A DNA stretch of 64,000 bases, from assembly GCA_964598425.1 (NCBI GenBank), contig CAZRBV010000005.1:14158-78157 (forward strand). Reading direction: 5' to 3'. Shown in pieces: positions 58,468 to 64,000 of the stretch; position 1 is the first letter of the stretch, and each line of letters starts with the position of its first letter. This DNA is from UBA12567 sp964598425 (GTDB taxonomy: Bacteria > Planctomycetota > Phycisphaerae > Phycisphaerales > SM1A02). The notes beneath the pieces were generated by a model, which had not been told where the DNA came from, made no database searches, and saw nothing but the letters and a program-made list of their open reading frames with translations. The position numbers were made by a program, and so were the translations under genes.

Positions 58468-59193
58468 TCAGGAAGATCCTTCGCGCATGCGGTCGAGGCT
58501 TTCGGGGAACGGGTACGTAGCAAACGCACCGGTCGGCGCTTTTTGCCACATCGGGAGAGAGGGGTACACATCGCCGCGATAGCCAGCGTTGTACATCGAT
58601 CGCAGCACGAACTCGAATGGCGGCTCTTCTCCGTTTTCATCCACCAGTCGGTTTGATGTTGCGCCGAGGAATGAGACGCTTGCGACCGGTTGTCGGTCAT
58701 GGCGGCCACTGAGCATCTTGGAAACGGTTCGGAAGCCCCTGTCAAAGTCCTCGAGCGTGAAGCAGTCCTTGCCGCGCGGTCTGAGGATGGCGAAGACCAG
58801 CAGACTGTCGAGGTCGAACTTCAGCACGTAGGGCTCTCGGTCACCTCGCCCGTGCAGCGAAGCGGACTCCTGGAACACCCTCGCATAGGACGTGGCTGAT
58901 TCCACAGTCCACTGACTGGTCGTCACCATTTCAAGCAGCGTTCCAACAATGCCGTGCGTATTGTCTCGATCGTTGATGCCGCAAATGACGGTGCGATATC
59001 GGCTGGCGAGGACATCACGGAGCAGACTCTGGCCCCACTGAATGCGGATTTCACCTCCGCCGACTGTGGATTCGCGCGGATCCCCCGAAGGCAGGATGAC
59101 GATGCGGTCGCTGCGTCGATCGGCTTCCATCAATCGGTCGCCATCGCCGGCATAGAGTCGAGGGGGGGGCGTCTGCGTTGCGTGTGCGTTCAT
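58468..59193 (-). CDS. conserved hypothetical cytoplasmic protein
   Basis: A 241-residue protein with no signal peptide. Recognisable strands are RIVILPSGDPRESTVGGG, YRTVICGINDRDNTHGIVG, YVLKFDLDSLLVFAILRPRG and a C-terminal YPSLPMWQKAPTGAFATYP. No family recognised. It converges with the MFS gene across four bases. Confidence 0.6.
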   Translation of the reverse strand: MNAHATQTPPPRLYAGDGDRLMEADRRSDRIVILPSGDPRESTVGGGEIRIQWGQSLLRDVLASRYRTVICGINDRDNTHGIVGTLLEMVTTSQWTVESATSYARVFQESASLHGRGDREPYVLKFDLDSLLVFAILRPRGKDCFTLEDFDRGFRTVSKMLSGRHDRQPVASVSFLGATSNRLVDENGEEPPFEFVLRSMYNAGYRGDVYPSLPMWQKAPTGAFATYPFPESLDRMREGSS

Positions 59194-59393
59194 GATCGGT
59201 TCTCTCGCTTGAAAGAGGAGGCGGATGAGCAGGTCAGGATACCGCCGTCAGGGAAAGCTGGGGAAGATTGAACATTCGCCAGTTGGTGTGCAGTGGGGTA
59301 CCTTGTCACCGGAGCGAGGTGAGCGGAGTGGTGAAGGGGCCACGATCCCTTCCTGGCTGGAGCGACGGCCTTATGGGCGGAAGTACTGGTGTG

Positions 59394-60524
59394 ATGACCG
59401 ATCGGTCCCGGTTCTTCTTCGATCTGCCGCTGTGGGCCCGCATTTTTGTGCCGACGCTACTCGTGATTTCCGCGGGTCTCAATGTGATAGCGCTTCTTCC
59501 GGGGGTTCCCTTCCTCGAGATTGACTCGATCCTGCTTCGGAGCCTTGCTGGGCCGTATTCGATCCTGCACGTGGTCCAGCTGTTGTGGGAGCATGGCCTG
59601 TACCCGCTTGTTGTTCTGGTAGTCGGATTCTCGATCTTGTTCCCGCCGATCAAACTGACGCTTGCCACAATGAGCCTTGCGAAGCCCATGACGCTCGAAG
59701 GCAGAGAGCGGCTGCTTTCGGTGCTCGGGCATCTTGGTCGCTGGAGCCTGCTCGATGTATTCGTATCACTGCTCATCCTGCTCGTCCTGAGCGATCAGGG
59801 ATTCGTAGGCGTATCGGTGCACTACGGCCTGTATTGCTTCCTTGGAGCCATCATGCTGAGCATGATCGCGGGCGCGACTCTGCACGAATTGTGCCGACGG
59901 TCGGTGCCCGATGAGCACCTCCCGAAGGATCATGTGCGGCCGCTCATTGTCTATGCCGGCTGGCAGGGCATCGTCGCCACTGTGCTCGCCGTGGGCGCCA
60001 TGGTGGGGATCTATCTGGCGTTCTCCAAGCCGATGTTCCAGGTCGATCAGTTTGGGATGGTGAGTAACGTCTGGTCGCTGAAGAGCGGGATATCGTTCCT
60101 GCTTACGGACGGCTTGCGGCTGTTCGCGATCATCATGATGCTCTTTCTGGTTGTCGGACCCGTTGTTGTCATGACGCTGCTGGTGACGACTTTGTATATC
60201 CCCCTTCCGCATCGCTGGCGCCGCCGCTGCTATCTCATGACGAAGTACACGGCAGAGTGGAGCATGCTCGACGTCTTCTCACTCGCGATGGTGCTGTATC
60301 TCTCCGAGCAGGCCAACTTCGTTCCACTTCAGATCAAGGGTGGAACGTGGTTCCTGTTCGGATCGGTTCTGGTCTTTGCCAGCGGTGTGCTGTGGGCTGA
60401 ACTCGTCATGCGCCGCGTCATTGCGCACCGCGAGTCTATGGGGATCGAGGCTTTTCGAATTCCGTCGATCTCGATCACGCGTCCTACACTCTCAGCGGAA
60501 GATGATGAGGAGCAGTCGGAATGA
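59394..60524 (+). CDS. pqiA: PqiA-like paraquat-inducible membrane protein (two PqiA units)
   Basis: The start chosen is the ATG at 59394 (MTDRSRFFFDLPLWAR); in-frame codons further upstream (an ATG at 59373) are alternatives. The 376-residue protein carries two PqiA units: LLPGVPFLEIDSIL with GFSILFPPIKLTLA and LGRWSLLDVFVSLLILL, then a second copy with VTTLYIPLPHRWRRRCYLM and AEWSMLDVFSLAMVLYLS. PqiA works with PqiB/PqiC MCE-family proteins in lipid transport, and those are not visible here. It overlaps the SMUG1 gene by ATGA. Confidence 0.82.
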   Translation: MTDRSRFFFDLPLWARIFVPTLLVISAGLNVIALLPGVPFLEIDSILLRSLAGPYSILHVVQLLWEHGLYPLVVLVVGFSILFPPIKLTLATMSLAKPMTLEGRERLLSVLGHLGRWSLLDVFVSLLILLVLSDQGFVGVSVHYGLYCFLGAIMLSMIAGATLHELCRRSVPDEHLPKDHVRPLIVYAGWQGIVATVLAVGAMVGIYLAFSKPMFQVDQFGMVSNVWSLKSGISFLLTDGLRLFAIIMMLFLVVGPVVVMTLLVTTLYIPLPHRWRRRCYLMTKYTAEWSMLDVFSLAMVLYLSEQANFVPLQIKGGTWFLFGSVLVFASGVLWAELVMRRVIAHRESMGIEAFRIPSISITRPTLSAEDDEEQSE

Positions 60525-61249
60525 GTGTGGGCGAGTCGCTGGCGGACGTTTCGGCTCTTCTCTCAAAGCAACTTGCAGAACTCGACCCGGGCCCTGACGT
60601 GACCCATGTGATGGATCCGACTGTGTATGCGAGGCGATCTCATGAGGCGTATTGCTCGCTGGCGAGACCTGAAGTCGAAGCGGTACTTCTCGGGATGAAT
60701 CCAGGTCCGTGGGGGATGGCGCAGACGGGCGTTCCCTTTGGCGAGGTTGATCATGTACGCAACTTTCTTGGGATCGATGAGCCCGTCGAGCGACCCCCGA
60801 ACGAGCACCCCAAGCGGCCGGTACTCGGCTTCGACTGTCCGCGCAGTGAAGTGAGCGGAAGACGCCTCTGGACGTGGGGTGAAGAGCGGTTTGGGACCGC
60901 CGATGCGTTCTTCCGCACGTTCTTTGTTTGGAACTGGTGCCCGCTCTGTTTCATGGAGTCGGGTGGTCGGAATCGAACGCCGGACAAGCTTTCTGTTGAA
61001 GCAAGGCGGATTCTGGAACCCGCCTGTGATGCAGCGGTTCGGAATGTCGTGCGCATTCTCAAGCCCAGGTCGGTCATTGGTGTCGGCGCGTTTGCGGCGA
61101 AGCGAGCATCGAAGGCGCTCGCGGGTCTGGATCTGCCAATTCACCAGATTCTGCATCCCAGCCCGGCCAGCCCTGCTGCCAATCGTGGGTGGGCGCCGCA
61201 GGTTGAGCGTCAACTGCAAGAGGCTGGATATGAGCTTGCTGCAGTGTGA
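60521..61249 (+). CDS. SMUG1-family uracil-DNA glycosylase
   Basis: A 242-residue protein with both SMUG1 signatures intact: GMNPGPWGMAQTG at 58-70 (motif 1, water-activating Asn) and HPSPASPAANRGW at 212-224 (motif 2). SMUG1 excises uracil and 5-hydroxymethyluracil from DNA; bacterial SMUG1 is mainly known in planctomycetes and a few other lineages. The four-base overlap with pqiA suggests co-transcription. No Cys-rich Fe-S site, as in family 4/5, is present. Confidence 0.92.
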   Translation: MSVGESLADVSALLSKQLAELDPGPDVTHVMDPTVYARRSHEAYCSLARPEVEAVLLGMNPGPWGMAQTGVPFGEVDHVRNFLGIDEPVERPPNEHPKRPVLGFDCPRSEVSGRRLWTWGEERFGTADAFFRTFFVWNWCPLCFMESGGRNRTPDKLSVEARRILEPACDAAVRNVVRILKPRSVIGVGAFAAKRASKALAGLDLPIHQILHPSPASPAANRGWAPQVERQLQEAGYELAAV

Positions 61250-61265
61250 TCTGACGCCAGCAGCA

Positions 61266-62777
61266 TTACTGGTCGGTTGAGGTGTTCGCTCTCGCCGATC
61301 CGAACGCCGCCTGCGCGATCACCAGCGCAAGAGCAGCCGCAATACCCTGCACGATGAATGCCGATGCCATGCCCGAGCGTCTGGCACCGATAAGTGTTGC
61401 GGCGAGTTTGGGATCCTCTTGCTTCAGTGCGCGAAGTGCCGCGACATCGCCTTCGAGGGCGCGATGTGCTGTGGCGGCAGTTTGACCGGCTGGGAGTGTC
61501 TCGGGCATGCTGCTGCGCACGGTCCATCCAATGGCCAGGACGCACACGACGATTCCGATACTGCTACCGAGTTGCCGCATGGTCTGTACGAGTCCGGAGA
61601 CTTCGCCTCGCTGGTCTGCGGGGGCGCGTGAGAGCACATCTGTATTGGCTGGCGTTGACGCAAAGGTTGAGCCGCCCCCGACGAACACCATGCCGATCGC
61701 CAGTACCACGTATGAGTCCCACCAGATGGCGAGTACCTCGATGATCAGGCCGATCAGCGTGATGATCAGCCCTGCAATCACAGGTTGCGCGGCGCCAACC
61801 TTGTCGTACATCTTGCCAGCGGAGTGAATGACGAGCACAACCGGAACGAGCAGTGGCATGCTGCCGAGCCCGGCCTGCAGCGGTGTGAAGGCAAGGACTT
61901 CCTGCAGGTAAATCGCGCCGTAGATGGCTTGGGCGGACATGATGAGCGACACGAGCGCAAGCATGGTGGCCTGCCCCAGCATGATGCGTGGCGCAAGAAG
62001 GCGAACATTCAGAAGCGGCCGTTCGGCGCTGGCGGCGTGGCGGATGCAGAGCACCGCGAGTACGGCGCCGGCCCCGGCGAGTGTGCCGGGAAGCCACGCC
62101 GCGCCGTCCGGTGGATGCCCGAGCCACTCCAGGCCCAGCACGAGTGCCGGAAGTCCCGTGACCAGAAGGAGTGTGCCGAGAAGATCAAGTCCTCGCCGCG
62201 AGGCCAGTCGCGGCGGAAGCTTCAGCCCGGTGCTCAGCAGCAAGGCCGCCGCGGCTACCGGCAGGTTCAGCAGGAATATCCACGCCCAGTGCGCATACTT
62301 GAGGATGAGTCCGCCAATGAGCGGGCCTGCCATGAGAAACAGCAGTGCCACACCGAAGTACGTCGCCATGGCGCGGCCTCGCTTTCCTTGCGGAAACGCG
62401 CCGATGACGATGGCCGTTGATGCTGGCTGCATGAGGCCAGCCGCGATGCCTTGCGCGGCTCTGGCTGCGATGATTGATGCAGCGCCCGTGGCCATGGCGC
62501 ATGCGACCGATCCACCAGCAAACAGCAGCATGGCAATTCGAAACGTGCCGAGCCGACCAAAGCGATCTGCAAGTCGGCCGCCGAGCGCAAGCGTTGACGC
62601 GAAGGCGATAAGAAATGCATTGGGAATCCACGCTGCGGTGGCGGTGGTCAATTCGAGATCCGCCTGCATGGTCGGCAGCGCGACGCCGACCACGGTGGCG
62701 TCAAGGAAGATCATCGAGAGCGAGCCGGTCATCGCGATGAGTGTGCGGCCGGGTCGTGGTGTTCCTTCAGGGGTCAT
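61266..62777 (-). CDS. EmrB/QacA-type (DHA2) multidrug MFS exporter
   Basis: The start chosen is the ATG at 62777 (MTPEGTPRPGRT); an in-frame GTG at 62795 is an alternative. The 503-residue protein has the DHA2 signature LDATVVGVALPTMQADL in helix 1, GGRLADRFGRLGTFRIAML in the loop and RAAQGIAAGLMQPASTAIVI after it, with about 14 helices. It exports small hydrophobic or cationic compounds using the proton gradient. Confidence 0.9.
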   Translation of the reverse strand: MTPEGTPRPGRTLIAMTGSLSMIFLDATVVGVALPTMQADLELTTATAAWIPNAFLIAFASTLALGGRLADRFGRLGTFRIAMLLFAGGSVACAMATGAASIIAARAAQGIAAGLMQPASTAIVIGAFPQGKRGRAMATYFGVALLFLMAGPLIGGLILKYAHWAWIFLLNLPVAAAALLLSTGLKLPPRLASRRGLDLLGTLLLVTGLPALVLGLEWLGHPPDGAAWLPGTLAGAGAVLAVLCIRHAASAERPLLNVRLLAPRIMLGQATMLALVSLIMSAQAIYGAIYLQEVLAFTPLQAGLGSMPLLVPVVLVIHSAGKMYDKVGAAQPVIAGLIITLIGLIIEVLAIWWDSYVVLAIGMVFVGGGSTFASTPANTDVLSRAPADQRGEVSGLVQTMRQLGSSIGIVVCVLAIGWTVRSSMPETLPAGQTAATAHRALEGDVAALRALKQEDPKLAATLIGARRSGMASAFIVQGIAAALALVIAQAAFGSARANTSTDQ

Positions 62778-62892
62778 GAACTCGGATGCTGACACTTGGG
62801 ATGGTGCCGGTCAAGCGTTGCCAATCCGGACGCTGCCGTCGCACTTGACGGGTACAGTCTGAGGACCGAGGCTGCCCGCAAAGGAGGTCGCC

Positions 62893-63459
62893 ATGTTGGT
62901 ATCACTCATCCTTCCTGCGATTCTTGCGGGGTGCGCCGTGTGGATTGCGTCTGCCATCATCTGGATGTTCCTGGGTTGGCATGGAAACGACATTCGTCCC
63001 CTGCCCAGCGAGGAAGACTTCGTTGCCGGGCTCGGTGATCACAAGATTGAGCCCGGCTTCTACATGTGGCCCAACTGCGCACACCGGGCGGAGCAGGCCG
63101 GCGAGGCATTCAAGGAGAAGTGGGCACGCGGCCCGTGGGGCACAATCAACATCCTTGGGGCGCGGCCCAACTTCGCCCGGAATCTTGGTGGGTCGCTGGC
63201 CATCAATTGTGTGGTGGCGTTCGTCATCGCGGCAGCCATTGGCCTGGCTCGCTCAGGTGGCGATGTGGTGTGCACAGGATGTCAGATCTTCGTGCCGGCA
63301 CTCATCCTTGGTGGTGCCGCCTACTGCCTTGGCGGTCTGTCGAATGACCTGTTCCTTGGCAAGCAGACCCGGTTCATTTTGACCTGTGTATTGGACGGGT
63401 TGATCTACGCGGCTGTGCAGGCAGGGGTGCTGTGGTGGATGTGGCCGGCCACAGTCTGA
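62893..63459 (+). CDS. conserved hypothetical membrane protein
   Basis: A 188-residue protein with a strong AAGGAGG ribosome-binding site. An N-terminal helix is followed by a loop and three more hydrophobic segments (GSLAINCVVAFVIAAAIGLA, IFVPALILGGAAYCLGGL, CVLDGLIYAAVQAGVLWWM). A Trp-rich motif (WHGNDIRPLP) follows the first helix. No family name is certain. It is divergent from the EmrB gene. Confidence 0.72.
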   Translation: MLVSLILPAILAGCAVWIASAIIWMFLGWHGNDIRPLPSEEDFVAGLGDHKIEPGFYMWPNCAHRAEQAGEAFKEKWARGPWGTINILGARPNFARNLGGSLAINCVVAFVIAAAIGLARSGGDVVCTGCQIFVPALILGGAAYCLGGLSNDLFLGKQTRFILTCVLDGLIYAAVQAGVLWWMWPATV

Positions 63460-63891
63460 CATACCAAGAACTCGACAGAATGCCGCTGTTTCGCTGCGGA
63501 TCAAGATGTAATGTCGGCAGTACGGGGCAGAAGTGGCTCTTTGGAGTGCTCCCCCAGCGGCTGGCTGTCAGGATCGCCGTGATCTTTGCATGGCGACACG
63601 TAGCAGCATGAAGGCCGCTGAAGCTGGCAGGATCGTGGGCGTTTGGAGCATTGAGTGCCAAGTTCTCTGCTTGGGCAAGGTGCAAAGCATGTGAATTCAA
63701 TGCCGATTCGACTGTGATGGCGTCTGAACGCGGAATATGAGCCAAAAAGTAGTTGAAATCGTGCGTGATCGCCGGTTGCAACGTTCGGCTGCCCCGTTCT
63801 GCTGGGTCATGAGACCCTCGCTCCAGAGTGGATCCACCTCCTGCGGGGGGCTTGCGTTGTGTGGCGGTGGTCGCCATGATGCGGGGCTGCG
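63460..63891. other. 432-base stretch without a convincing gene
   Basis: I see no credible coding frame. The only structural signal is a perfect 5-base stem GGGTC/GACCC with a 4-base loop at 63804-63817. A minus-strand open frame covering most of this stretch is rejected (see rejected list). Confidence 0.4.
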
Positions 63892-64000
63892 ATGGATTCG
63901 ATGCAGCGGCTTTCTGTGGTTCGTCGGGCGGGCTTCTGGCTCGGCCCGCTCGTAGGGCTCGCGCTGGGGTGGCAGGGTTCGTGGTGGGGGCTCGCTGATG
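63892..64000 (+). CDS. possible SLC13/DASS-family transporter, 3' partial
   Basis: An ATG at 63892 opens a frame running off the window's right edge. The first ~36 residues, MDSMQRLSVVRRAGFWLGPL then LVGLALGWQ, have the short basic stretch followed by a hydrophobic helix seen at the N-terminus of sodium-coupled anion symporters (SLC13/DASS). The truncation prevents any firm assignment. Confidence 0.35.
   Translation, partial: MDSMQRLSVVRRAGFWLGPLVGLALGWQGSWWGLAD

Noticed and set aside
63374..63877. Minus-strand open frame of about 167 codons near the right edge
   Set aside because: It overlaps the well-supported 62893-63459 gene, has no ribosome-binding site and encodes a Ser/Ala/His-rich product with no domain.
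1..64000. CRISPR array or insertion sequence
   Set aside because: No regularly spaced repeats, transposase motifs or terminal inverted repeats were seen on reading both strands.

Overview
The window looks like a chromosomal segment of a high-GC member of the Planctomycetota, most likely a Phycisphaerae-type bacterium (inference; no rRNA gene is present). The signs are: secreted proteins ending in dockerin-like tails of the form D-x-D/N-x-S/D-G-x-V-D-V-x-D-L-L followed by x-W-G; C-terminal IPAPG-helix-RRR sorting signals; FG-GAP proteins fused to Ser/Thr kinase ends; paired Cys repeats of the type G-A-C-x4-G-C; a prepilin-like FTLIEL protein; a SMUG1-type uracil-DNA glycosylase; and an ebo gene cluster. 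Genes are densely packed. ATGA or GTGA overlaps are frequent, convergent pairs are separated by a few bases, and GTG starts are common. I found no rRNA, tRNA, CRISPR array or transposase.

Layout. (1) 1-5638: a plus-strand set with the end of a kinase/FG-GAP protein, an excisionase-type HTH protein, a Cys-rich lipoprotein, a tail-anchored secreted protein and a cytoplasmic SPFH/coiled-coil protein. (2) 5835-13646: an ACR3 arsenite exporter, a secreted lysyl-endopeptidase-like protease, a methyltransferase, two tandem PEP-CTERM-like surface proteins, and a secreted protein with an internal dockerin-like pair. (3) 13663-22800: a minus-strand signalling/envelope operon. Read in transcription order it has an alginate-export-like barrel, a lipoprotein, a FecR protein, a CHASE2 class III nucleotide cyclase, a GAF-SpoIIE phosphatase and an O-antigen-polymerase-like membrane protein. 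(4) 22948-40454: an MBL hydrolase, gcvP, serA with an HELGH metallopeptidase, a chagasin-like lipoprotein, a flotillin-like protein, a prepilin, surface proteins, a degenerate kinase, a fused NitT/TauT-type ABC transporter and a beta-helix protein.

(5) 40459-46114: an ebo-type cluster on the minus strand (eboD, a small helical ORF, eboB, eboE, eboC, eboF) with 1-4 base gaps or overlaps. A triple ATTCTCC/GGAGAAT operator-like element lies in its divergent upstream region. (6) 46198-64000: mostly housekeeping and envelope genes. These include an aminotransferase, FolE2, an OlsF-like ornithine-lipid synthase, a DUF669-like protein with an SSB-style tail, a large SGNH/beta-helix protein, a glycosyltransferase with an MFS permease, PqiA with SMUG1, an EmrB-type MFS exporter, and the start of a possible SLC13 transporter cut by the right edge.

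The candidates most likely to be coherent and poorly described systems are the SPFH/lipoprotein/kinase set at the left edge, the barrel-FecR-CHASE2 cyclase-phosphatase operon, and the ebo cluster with its unusual small ORF and operator-like repeat. Functions are inferred from motifs read by eye. No database search was run.
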